Shown here in pieces: positions 1 through 7,838 of a DNA stretch of 39,494 bases. Numbering within the stretch: the first letter of the stretch is position 1; every line of letters begins with the position of its first letter. The position numbers and the translations under genes are program-made. The notes below the pieces were generated by a model. That model ran no database searches, had not been told where the DNA came from, and saw only the letters and a program-made list of their open reading frames with translations. The DNA is from a virus, in the IMG/VR virus record IMGVR_UViG_3300043410_000623, positions 1 through 39,494 of that record; one strand, written 5' to 3'.

Positions 1-1892
1 CAAACTTTGGTAACTATATGAAAGTTGCTGATTTTGCAGGTATTGTAGATACGGGAAGTGTGGCAAGAGTAAACATTTATAATGCAAATCAATATGCATT
101 ATCAAAATCTGTAAGTATATCAGCCCCGGTTGGTACATTAATTGGAAATGCTGCAGTTAGAGCAGTTAAATGGTATTCGGGTACTAAGGGTACTGCACAA
201 GCAATATATCATCTTTATGTTAATGATGTGCAGATGGCAGCAGGTTATAGTTTTGGTGCTGATGCAAGAAGTATATATCTTAATGGTACATATGGTAAAA
301 TATTTGGTGATATAGTTAGAGATGCTGGTTCAGGCCAATCAACATTATACCAAACTGATTCTACTAATAAGTCATTATTGTTCTATACAGGTCTTGATGG
401 TACAAAAAGACTACTTTCCTCAGCAGGTGTAAATGCAACTAGTTACATTTTTAGAACAACATCTGACCCTGTAACAGCTACTAAAACTACTAACTACGTG
501 TATGCAACTTTTTCAACAACTGATGAGTACAATTTTGGAGCAACTACAGGACTAAGTGATACTGCATCACTAGGAATTGATGTGTACTTCAACACGGATG
601 TTGTTGCAAATTTATATAGTGGTGCCGCAGGATCACGTTCTGTTGGATCCGTTTCAGGTACAGCAAATAATACTCACACTAATGTCAGCTGTTCTGCAGT
701 CACTGGTGGAGCCGGAAGCTTTGTAAACTCACCTGCTGGATATACATTCCCTGCAGGAGGATTAACAACAACCCAAGCTACTGTTGATGCTGGAGTTACA
801 CCTAGAGTTGGTGATACCTTGAGAGCTACCCATAGTGGAGGAGTGACTTATCATACAGTCACAGGTGTATACAGTGCAAGCTTGATTGGATTGACACCAA
901 ATCTTTCTTCAACCGCGATTCCTACTAACATTTATTTTAATAGATTCCATAAAGCCGGATCTACTGTTGATTTTAATGGTGGTAGTAATATCATCTCATT
1001 CAGTTCAATTGCCGGAAAAATAACTGAAATGGTAGCAAATGTGTGCTTGAGGGATGCTGAGTCAACTTCATACACAATGCGAGCACAAATTCCTCAAATT
1101 AAAAATCAAGCTACGCCAATTGAAAAAGTCACTCGTAAGAGTATATGGGTAGCTGTTAATTGTGCCACACACGCAACAGGTACTAATGGGCCATGGTCAT
1201 TAGGATTCCCTGATGTGTATAAAATTGATGCAATTCATCTTGGATCTAATTTCTCAAATACCAATCCTGATAGAAAAGACTGGTTTGCATTTGATAATGG
1301 TCAAAGAGATAATTTATATGGGTTATCATATATTACAGTGTTACCTCAATATAAATCAGCAATTACATCCTCAACTAGATTATTTGTAAGATTAAAACAT
1401 TTAACTCCTAATACAACAGGAGCTAAGGCTGGATTTTTCTCAGTTGATTCATATAAAACAAATGACAGTGATCTAACTGATATGTCAGCATTACAAACAG
1501 CTGAAATACCAATATACAAAGATATTGCAGGTCAAGTATATGATTTAAGAAACCATATAGATTTTAGACCTGTGATGGTTAATACAGCTATTAGTGATCA
1601 AACTGGCGTATGGCCGAACTTTACTGTTAATCCTGCAAATACAAATCCAAATTTTTATACCCATCCAACTATCAAAGCAGCTATTGAACCTGATAGTAAT
1701 TTTACATATAACATAGAATACTATCTACCTAGAGTTGATACATTGATAATAAATAAAGATGGACATTTAAATGTAAAATCAAGTGTTCCTTCATTTAAAG
1801 CTAAACCTCCAATCATTAGTGATACAGGATTAAAAATTGCAGATGTGTATGTCACACCTTATCCGTCACTTACATTTCCAGAAGCAGAATAA
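1..1892 (+). CDS. DUF4815-type virion structural protein, N-terminal/middle part (5' partial)
   Basis: The reading frame is open from the left edge (first complete codon at base 3). The ATG at 18 has no Shine-Dalgarno sequence, so the gene probably begins outside the window. About 624 residues from that Met are visible, rich in beta structure. Features that recall the large DUF4815 virion proteins of marine T4-like phages are an early segment resembling their middle region (VRAVKWYSGTKGTAQAIY), DFRP near residue 518, and YYLPRVDTLIINKDG near residue 568 followed by PPI and a VTPYPS ending. The N-terminal region of that family (the QARELT-type stretch) is absent and should lie upstream. The ORF ends two bases before the next gene, whose start continues the family homology, so this looks like the first piece of a split protein. 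The role is tail or baseplate structure; the exact position in the virion is not known. Family assignment is from memory of motifs, not a search. Confidence 0.85.
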   Translation, partial: NFGNYMKVADFAGIVDTGSVARVNIYNANQYALSKSVSISAPVGTLIGNAAVRAVKWYSGTKGTAQAIYHLYVNDVQMAAGYSFGADARSIYLNGTYGKIFGDIVRDAGSGQSTLYQTDSTNKSLLFYTGLDGTKRLLSSAGVNATSYIFRTTSDPVTATKTTNYVYATFSTTDEYNFGATTGLSDTASLGIDVYFNTDVVANLYSGAAGSRSVGSVSGTANNTHTNVSCSAVTGGAGSFVNSPAGYTFPAGGLTTTQATVDAGVTPRVGDTLRATHSGGVTYHTVTGVYSASLIGLTPNLSSTAIPTNIYFNRFHKAGSTVDFNGGSNIISFSSIAGKITEMVANVCLRDAESTSYTMRAQIPQIKNQATPIEKVTRKSIWVAVNCATHATGTNGPWSLGFPDVYKIDAIHLGSNFSNTNPDRKDWFAFDNGQRDNLYGLSYITVLPQYKSAITSSTRLFVRLKHLTPNTTGAKAGFFSVDSYKTNDSDLTDMSALQTAEIPIYKDIAGQVYDLRNHIDFRPVMVNTAISDQTGVWPNFTVNPANTNPNFYTHPTIKAAIEPDSNFTYNIEYYLPRVDTLIINKDGHLNVKSSVPSFKAKPPIISDTGLKIADVYVTPYPSLTFPEAE

Positions 1893-1894
1893 TT

Positions 1895-3718
1895 ATGGGT
1901 TTTAAAAGAAAAGATTTAGCAGTTCGTGTTGATATTGAAGTAGCCAAAGGCTACACTATGAAAGAAATCTTTGGTTTAGAACAAAGAATCAAAGCTCTTG
2001 AATATTATTCAGTATTAAATGCTCTAGCCCTTGATACTAAAACTCTTTCATTGCCAAGTACTGTTCCAGGTGCAGGTGGCGTAGAAAGATTTAAAAATGG
2101 TATATTTGCTGATCCATTCAATGATGGAACCATTGCCAGAACTAATGACCCTGAATTTAGCATGGCTATTAGTTCTTCAAAATCTATAGCAAGACCTAAT
2201 TTTACAGAAACCTATAATGACATGATTGTTGATACATCAACAAGTACAGCTGTAAAAATTTATGGTCGTCTATTAATGCTTGATTATACCAGCGTAAAAA
2301 TTGGTGGAAATGATAAAGCTACTGAATATAGAAACCCAGCTGAAACATTTTACAATTTTAGAGGTGCTTTACATCTTTATCCAAATTATGATGGTACTAA
2401 TACTAACAAAGAAATGGCTCCTCAAACCATCACTATTGACCAGGCTAAGGCTTTCCAAGATGCAGCAGCCAATGGTGCTTTTAAAGATATTGATACTACA
2501 TATAGTGCACCAAAATTAGATAAAGAAGAAGGTAGAACTAACTACTGGTCAATGGATGCTAAAACAACTATCACTGATATTAAAGTAACAACTCAAACAA
2601 CAAAACAAGATTTAGGAAATGTTGTAAGAGATGTTGCAATGTTACCTTATATGAAAGGTAGAAAAGTTGGAATTATAGGTAGATTTTTAAGACCTGGTTC
2701 TAAACTATATGCTTATTTTGATAGAAAACCAGTTGGTACATATTGTACAACAGCAAAAATTGCTAACAGCTTTTTGAAGGTTGATGGTACTACCGATATT
2801 GATAAATTTAATGCATCTTTTGCTGGTGATCCAGCGGCTGCATTTGTTGCAACAAGTAATACTGGCGGTCCATTTGTTGCTAATAAGTATGGTGAAATTG
2901 CAATGATTTTTAATCTTCCTGATAATACATTTAGATCAGGAGAAAGATCATTTATGCTATCTAATTTAGATAGTTTGGAAACTGGTGGAGAGGCTATTAC
3001 ATCAGCTGAAGGTGTATACACATCACAAGGATTGTCAGTAACTTCACAAGACGTCAATTTTAAAATTATTGAACCAATCTTTACACCAAAATCAAATACT
3101 TATAGTCCACCACCTTTAACTTGGACTACACAAGATCCACCTCCACCACCTGCACCTCCTCCACCATCATATTGTTGCTTTGATCCAGAAGCATTGGTTG
3201 TGATGTATGACGGAAATAAAAAGAAAATATGTGAAATTGAAGTTGGTGATAAGGTAAAAAGTGGTCTTGATAATAACGCATACAACAACGTAATAGGAAT
3301 TGAGTCTCCTGTCATTGGTGATAGAAAGATGTATTCATTTAATAATAATTGGGCTTTCGTATCAGAAGAGCATCCAATTATGACTGATAATGGATGGGGC
3401 GCTTTTGATCCAAATAGCTGGGCTGTAGAAGATAATTTCAAGGATAAATTAACAAAAATTGAAATAGGATCTAAGGTTCAAAGATACATTGCAGGAGATG
3501 ATGGTATTTTTGAATCTGTAGATACTATTGATTCAATTACCAAACCCGAAGATTATGTAATTTATAATCTAATGTTAGATGGTGATAATACATATATTGT
3601 AGAAAATTATGTTGTGCATAACAAAGATGGTTATACTCCTGATCCGTGCGGTGGTTATCTTGGAGATCCGGCTCGTGATACCGCAAATGATCATGCTCAG
3701 AATGGATTGTTCGGATAA
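1895..3718 (+). CDS. DUF4815-type virion protein, middle part, with C-terminal intein-like Hint domain
   Basis: 607 aa. Residues 1-400 continue the DUF4815 pattern: GYTMKEIFGLEQRIKALEYY near residue 19, RFKNGIFADPF near 65, LPYMKGRKVGIIGRF near 250 and FRSGERSFML near 347. A proline-rich linker (DPPPPPAPPPPS) follows near residue 412. A Hint domain then runs from Cys428 to Asn576 (CFDPEALVVMYDG...VVHN), leaving a 31-residue tail with two further glycine-rich turns. The start ATG is two bases after the preceding stop with no clear ribosome-binding site, which suggests coupled re-initiation. The 77-base gap after it leads to an ORF that begins with the next block of the same family. I infer a tail or baseplate structural protein that may process itself. 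Whether the Hint domain is active cannot be told from sequence. Confidence 0.88.
   Translation: MGFKRKDLAVRVDIEVAKGYTMKEIFGLEQRIKALEYYSVLNALALDTKTLSLPSTVPGAGGVERFKNGIFADPFNDGTIARTNDPEFSMAISSSKSIARPNFTETYNDMIVDTSTSTAVKIYGRLLMLDYTSVKIGGNDKATEYRNPAETFYNFRGALHLYPNYDGTNTNKEMAPQTITIDQAKAFQDAAANGAFKDIDTTYSAPKLDKEEGRTNYWSMDAKTTITDIKVTTQTTKQDLGNVVRDVAMLPYMKGRKVGIIGRFLRPGSKLYAYFDRKPVGTYCTTAKIANSFLKVDGTTDIDKFNASFAGDPAAAFVATSNTGGPFVANKYGEIAMIFNLPDNTFRSGERSFMLSNLDSLETGGEAITSAEGVYTSQGLSVTSQDVNFKIIEPIFTPKSNTYSPPPLTWTTQDPPPPPAPPPPSYCCFDPEALVVMYDGNKKKICEIEVGDKVKSGLDNNAYNNVIGIESPVIGDRKMYSFNNNWAFVSEEHPIMTDNGWGAFDPNSWAVEDNFKDKLTKIEIGSKVQRYIAGDDGIFESVDTIDSITKPEDYVIYNLMLDGDNTYIVENYVVHNKDGYTPDPCGGYLGDPARDTANDHAQNGLFG
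3176..3622 (+). other. Hint (hedgehog/intein-like, BIL-type) autoprocessing domain
   Basis: This protein segment has the intein hallmarks. Cys is at the first position (residue 428, with a second Cys just before it). CFDPEALV...DG and EIEVGDKV form block A. The block-B-like EEHPIM carries the His. The domain ends VVHN with His575-Asn576. The residue after Asn is Lys, not Cys/Ser/Thr, so classical protein splicing is not expected; cleavage, as in bacterial intein-like domains, would be. At about 149 residues it is a mini-Hint with no endonuclease. It follows a polyproline linker. Confidence 0.85.
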
Positions 3719-3795
3719 TAATATGCAGATTAATCTATTCAGGATCATTAACCAATAGTTTACTATAATTAAAATATTTAAAGAAAGTTATATTA

Positions 3796-5508
3796 ATGGC
3801 ATTAGAAACTACAAATCCGATAGCACAGACCTTCTCTATTGATTCAAAATCATTAGGAGGATTGCCTGGTGTGTTTTTAACCGGAATTGGTATCTTTTTT
3901 AAAAATAAATCTTCTACTCTTGGTGCATTTTGTGTAGTTGTACAATGTACAAATGGTGTTCCTGATACCTCAAAGAGAATGGGATCTGGGCATTTATACC
4001 CATCACAAATTTTAACTAGTGACGATGCTAGTGCTGAGACGATATTTTATTTTCAAGAACCTTTAATGCTTGCCTCAGATTCAATGTACGCATTCTATGT
4101 ATATCCTGACAATAATACAACTGACTTTGATATATGGGTTTCAGAAATAGGTGGTAAAGATACACTTACTGGACAGAATGTTACACAACAACCTTATTCA
4201 GGTGTACTCTATATTTCTTCTAACGGTGATTCTTGGACTGCTGTTCAATCTCAAGATATTAAATTTAATCTATATGCTGCAAACTTTCCAGTAAGTACCG
4301 GTAAGGTTGTATTTAGAAATGATAATATAGATTTTTGTCGTTTAAATATGACTACTGGTATTTTTAGAAAAAATTCTTCAACTCCTATCAATATCGGTGA
4401 CTTAGTATATGCTGCCAATGCTACAGATTTTACAGTTTTAACAGACACAACAAAATTTCCTTTTGGTCGAGTAACTTATGTTGACGAAGTTGCAGGGGAC
4501 TTGTATATTAGATCAAATGGTAAATTTACCAATGCATCTGTAACACCAGCATCTGCAAATTTTGGTAATTTAAGAATTTTTAGACCCCCTAGTGAAGGTG
4601 ATCCAACATTACTTACAGAAACCTATAGAATTGCAAACGCTGCAATTTCTGTACTTGATGATATTGTTTATAATGCTGTTGTTCCAAGATTTAGAATGAA
4701 TGAACCAATAGGAACTGCAGCAGATTACTCATATAAGGGAACTGCTAACTCATCTTATTCAGGTGGTGCTTTTGCAAAAGATTCTAACTTTGTAAAAGTA
4801 TACAATCAAGACCTAGCAGAGCTCCGTGATTATGAACGTGTTTTAAGAAGTTATTCTAACGAAGTTGCAACAGGATCATATGGTACTAAAGGCAACTCAA
4901 CCTATGAAATTGATTTGTATACAAATAGCCAATGGCTTTCACCTGTAATTGATCTTTCTACTAAAACAATCAATTATATCACAAATCAAATTAACAATGA
5001 TACAACTAATGAACATACAAGATATGGTAGTTCAAGAAGTAAATATATTTCTAGAACAGTTGTATTGGATACGGTTGCAGAAGATTTAAAGGTTTGGGTA
5101 ACTGGGTATCGTCCTGCTGGTACAAACATTTATGTTTATGCTAAATTTTTAAATTCCCAGGTTGATAGTGATTTATTTGATACAAAACCATGGACACAAC
5201 TTGAGTATTTAAATAATCTTGGGACTATCTTTAGTTCACCTAAAAACTTTGAAGATTATAAAGAATATCAATTGGGTGTACCCGCAGCTAGTACAAGACC
5301 TACATCACCAGTAGATACAATAGCATATGCTGATTCAGTTGGAGATGTTACAAAGGATATACCAGCAGGAACATTAACATATTATAATAGTAGTGGTGCT
5401 CTTTTCAGAGGATTTGATACTTTCTCAATTAAAATTGTATTAGTATCAGATACAACAGCTAATTTCCCAACAATGAGAGATGTAAGAGCAGTTGCCTTAC
5501 AGATGTGA
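3796..5508 (+). CDS. DUF4815-type virion protein, C-terminal part
   Basis: 570 aa. The start, NPIAQTFSID, is the DPLAQTF block that in marine T4-like phages lies inside the single large DUF4815 virion protein, after the GERxFRL block seen in the preceding gene. FLTGIGIFFKNK, YAFYVYP, and QPYSGVLYISSNGDSWT near residue 130 also follow that family's order. The rest is beta-rich. The ATG at 3796 has a purine-rich AAAGAAAG upstream. The 77-base gap before it separates it from the Hint-bearing ORF. It is followed closely by a small coiled-coil gene. I infer that it assembles with the two preceding products into the same tail or baseplate part. No enzyme motif is seen. Confidence 0.85.
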   Translation: MALETTNPIAQTFSIDSKSLGGLPGVFLTGIGIFFKNKSSTLGAFCVVVQCTNGVPDTSKRMGSGHLYPSQILTSDDASAETIFYFQEPLMLASDSMYAFYVYPDNNTTDFDIWVSEIGGKDTLTGQNVTQQPYSGVLYISSNGDSWTAVQSQDIKFNLYAANFPVSTGKVVFRNDNIDFCRLNMTTGIFRKNSSTPINIGDLVYAANATDFTVLTDTTKFPFGRVTYVDEVAGDLYIRSNGKFTNASVTPASANFGNLRIFRPPSEGDPTLLTETYRIANAAISVLDDIVYNAVVPRFRMNEPIGTAADYSYKGTANSSYSGGAFAKDSNFVKVYNQDLAELRDYERVLRSYSNEVATGSYGTKGNSTYEIDLYTNSQWLSPVIDLSTKTINYITNQINNDTTNEHTRYGSSRSKYISRTVVLDTVAEDLKVWVTGYRPAGTNIYVYAKFLNSQVDSDLFDTKPWTQLEYLNNLGTIFSSPKNFEDYKEYQLGVPAASTRPTSPVDTIAYADSVGDVTKDIPAGTLTYYNSSGALFRGFDTFSIKIVLVSDTTANFPTMRDVRAVALQM

Positions 5509-5514
5509 TAAGTG

Positions 5515-5751
5515 ATGACAGATAATAGGCTAAAACCATTTGAAGGAGATTTTGTCCTACAAAGAGGAAATCCCGGATCATTTGTAAATAATAATATGGA
5601 AGGTTTATCTGCTTATAAAGAAATAAGAAGAAAAAGAGTATTGGAATCATCTAATATTGAAATAAATAATCTTAAGGAAGATGTTATATCACTAAAAAAT
5701 GATATAACACAAATTAAAGAACTACTGTTAAAGGCAATAGAAAATAAATGA
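5515..5751 (+). CDS. Small coiled-coil protein, function unknown
   Basis: 78 aa from the ATG at 5515; a GTG at 5512 is directly in front and could also be used. Residues 1-35 are polar with no recognised motif (FEGDFVLQRGNPGSF). Residues 36-78 form a charged heptad-like helix (IEINNLKEDVISLKNDITQI), so it probably oligomerises. It sits between the DUF4815 piece and the S74 fibre, and its stop overlaps the next start as ATGA, so the two are translationally coupled. It could be a fibre connector or assembly chaperone; that is only a guess from position. Confidence 0.75.
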   Translation: MTDNRLKPFEGDFVLQRGNPGSFVNNNMEGLSAYKEIRRKRVLESSNIEINNLKEDVISLKNDITQIKELLLKAIENK

Positions 5752-7319
5752 CTATTTACATAGCACCGGTTGTAGAAGCTACTGATTCATTTGGACAATG
5801 GTTGTCAAAAACTAATCAAGTTATTGCTACTATTAATAATTCAGTAGTTACTGTAAACTCTAATACTTCTGTAGGCAACGCTGCTATCACGGGCACCTTT
5901 ACAGCAGATTCTTATGTAACAGCTAATGCTGGTTCCTTGTTTATTGGTACAGATACGGCTAATGCCACTATTAATGCATCCGCAATTATCATACAAGCAA
6001 CATCAACAGCAAACAACATCATTTCACCCTCAGGTATGTTGATTGATGGTACAACAGCTTATACTAAAACACTTATATCATTAAATAACACTGTAATCAC
6101 AACTGCTAACGTAAATTCAAACGCCGCTTATTTTTCTGACAGAGTTATTATTGGTAACACATATATCTATGATAATAGTATTGTAATAAACACAGCCAAT
6201 ATATTAAATGCAACTGTTGGCAGCCAATTAAATGTTGGTGCAGAAGATGGAAATACTTATGTAACCAGAGATGGTATTTACATTGTTTTCAATGACAATC
6301 TTCCTGCCGGTGATACAAACTCTTATCTAACTGCATTTGAATTAAATGTTGGTAAAGTAACAACTTCTAATTTAAATCTTACTGGTACAGGTACTGCTAA
6401 GTTTTTTGGTAATACAGAATTTCTTGGTACCAATAATTATTTTGAAAATGGATTGCTTTCAGTTGCAAATACACAGACCGGTAATCTTATAATTTATTCA
6501 ACATATAATATTACACCAGATGATAATTGGACCAGTCAATTAAAAATTGTTGGTAATGGATATAATGGTGGTATCTCACTTGATTCAAATGGAATGTGGG
6601 TGGGACACAATTCTTCAATTAGGGATTTACTTCTTGCAACCAATGAGACCGTACGTCTCCGTGTAGATGGAAATTCTGGTAATGTGTTCGTAGGAACAGG
6701 AAGAACATCTGCTTCTGATGTATTACATGTTAATGGTGCAATTAGAATTGATGCAACAGGTAATACTGGTTATGTTAGATTAGTTTCTCCTAATACAAAC
6801 ATTGGATTTGATTTAATTCTTCCTGAGAAAAAAGGTAAACTTAAACAAGTCCTGGTGATTGTTGATGAAATCAACGGTATTCTAGGTTTTGATGATAATC
6901 ATGGTACCGATAAAGATGATATTGACGGTGTATTTAGAAGTGTTGGTGTTGGAGTAAATGCACCAGGTGAAGATTACAAAGGTGAACTCAGAGCTAAGGG
7001 TAACGTAATTGCCAAGTACTCTGATGAAAGACTTAAAGAAGTATTAGGTCCAATTGAAAATGCTCTTGATAAAGTTACTTCTCTTGAAGGATTTTATTAT
7101 AAGGGAAATGAAAAGGCTAAGGAGTTGGGTTATACTGAGGAAGATATTCAGGTAGGGGTATCTGCTCAAAAAGTACAACAAGTATTACCTCAGATAGTTC
7201 ATCCCGCACCTATTGATGAAAATTACCTAACTGTTCAATATGAAAAATTAGTACCTCTACTAATTGAAGCCATCAAAGAACTCAAAGCAGAAGTTGATAG
7301 ATTAAAAAATGGCAATTAA
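5748..7319 (+). CDS. Tail fibre/spike with C-terminal peptidase S74 intramolecular chaperone
   Basis: 523 aa. Residues 1-410 are Asn/Thr/Ser-rich repetitive beta sequence, as in trimeric beta-helical or fibrous phage tail proteins. From about residue 420 there is a clear S74 domain: KYSDERLKE with the conserved Ser425-Asp426 pair, then an LEGFYYKGN segment, VGVSAQKVQQVLPQIV, and YEKLVPLLIEAIKELKAEVD as the terminal helical coiled coil. In this family (endosialidase-type and related fibres) the domain trimerises the fibre, then cuts itself off just before the conserved Ser. Mature shaft and released chaperone are therefore expected. It overlaps the preceding gene by four bases and the next by eleven. 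Confidence 0.92.
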   Translation: MTIYIAPVVEATDSFGQWLSKTNQVIATINNSVVTVNSNTSVGNAAITGTFTADSYVTANAGSLFIGTDTANATINASAIIIQATSTANNIISPSGMLIDGTTAYTKTLISLNNTVITTANVNSNAAYFSDRVIIGNTYIYDNSIVINTANILNATVGSQLNVGAEDGNTYVTRDGIYIVFNDNLPAGDTNSYLTAFELNVGKVTTSNLNLTGTGTAKFFGNTEFLGTNNYFENGLLSVANTQTGNLIIYSTYNITPDDNWTSQLKIVGNGYNGGISLDSNGMWVGHNSSIRDLLLATNETVRLRVDGNSGNVFVGTGRTSASDVLHVNGAIRIDATGNTGYVRLVSPNTNIGFDLILPEKKGKLKQVLVIVDEINGILGFDDNHGTDKDDIDGVFRSVGVGVNAPGEDYKGELRAKGNVIAKYSDERLKEVLGPIENALDKVTSLEGFYYKGNEKAKELGYTEEDIQVGVSAQKVQQVLPQIVHPAPIDENYLTVQYEKLVPLLIEAIKELKAEVDRLKNGN

Positions 7320-7635
7320 ATCAAATTTAGTAGTTGATCAGGGTGCAAACTTTATTCATAATGTTTATTTAATTGATTCAAATGGTGATGCATTTGATAT
7401 TACTGATTTTACTGCCAATGCACAAATTAGAAAAACATACACATCAACAACATACAATACTATTAATGTAACTTTAGGTGGTAATACCGGCCTCGTTACT
7501 TTATCAATGAATGCAGCTGTAACAGCAAATCTAACCAATTCAAGATATGTTTATGATTTGCAACTCCATGCGAATAATGTCACATCTAGAATACTTGAGG
7601 GTATTGTAACTGTAAATCCAGAGGTGACACGCTAA
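7309..7635 (+). CDS. Small virion structural protein (beta-sandwich-like)
   Basis: 108 aa. The sequence runs NLVVDQGANF...FDITDFTANAQIRKTY near residues 6-45 and ends RILEGIVTVNPEVTR. This pattern is common in small structural proteins next to baseplate and fibre genes of marine T4-like phages; it recalls the N-terminal domain of baseplate protein BppU-type proteins. It overlaps the S74 fibre gene by eleven bases and the next gene by one (TAATG). A baseplate or fibre-attachment role is inferred from context. Confidence 0.82.
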   Translation: MAIKSNLVVDQGANFIHNVYLIDSNGDAFDITDFTANAQIRKTYTSTTYNTINVTLGGNTGLVTLSMNAAVTANLTNSRYVYDLQLHANNVTSRILEGIVTVNPEVTR

Positions 7636-7838
7636 TGCGTGATGCTAAAATTGTTGTACAAAGACATGGTGATGTTTTGATAACAATAGCTCGTTCTGCA
7701 CCAATGGAAACAAAATTAATTGTTAAACAAATTGGTGAGACTATAGAACCACTTTCTATTTTAAAAATGAAAGCTTCTGATGTTTTGGGAACTACACCAA
7801 CAGTTCCTAATGTAGCCCCTAACGTTAATTACTTTTAA
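7635..7838 (+). CDS. Small hypothetical protein
   Basis: 67 aa, starting in a TAATG overlap with the preceding gene, which supports it as real. The first 45 residues are mixed beta-like (KIVVQRHGDVLITIARS), and the C-terminus is proline- and Asn-rich (TTPTVPNVAPNVNYF). No family is recognised. Its stop overlaps, tail to tail, the stop of the minus-strand glycosyltransferase gene (shared TTAA at 7835-7838), so the block transcribed from upstream ends here. Confidence 0.75.
   Translation: MRDAKIVVQRHGDVLITIARSAPMETKLIVKQIGETIEPLSILKMKASDVLGTTPTVPNVAPNVNYF

Noticed and set aside
1890-1900. Programmed ribosomal frameshift joining the first two ORFs
   Set aside because: No slippery heptamer precedes the stop, and an ATG lies two bases after it, so re-initiation is simpler. 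It stays open as part of the split-protein finding.
2713-3441. Minus-strand ORFs of about 113 aa opposite the DUF4815/Hint gene
   Set aside because: They lie wholly inside a gene with strong family motifs, have no ribosome-binding sites, and are low-complexity where they oppose the polyproline tract. They are antisense shadows.
3764-3769. TATAAT as a sigma70 promoter before the 3796 gene
   Set aside because: There is no reasonable -35 hexamer 16-18 bases upstream, and TATAAT is expected by chance in such AT-rich DNA.
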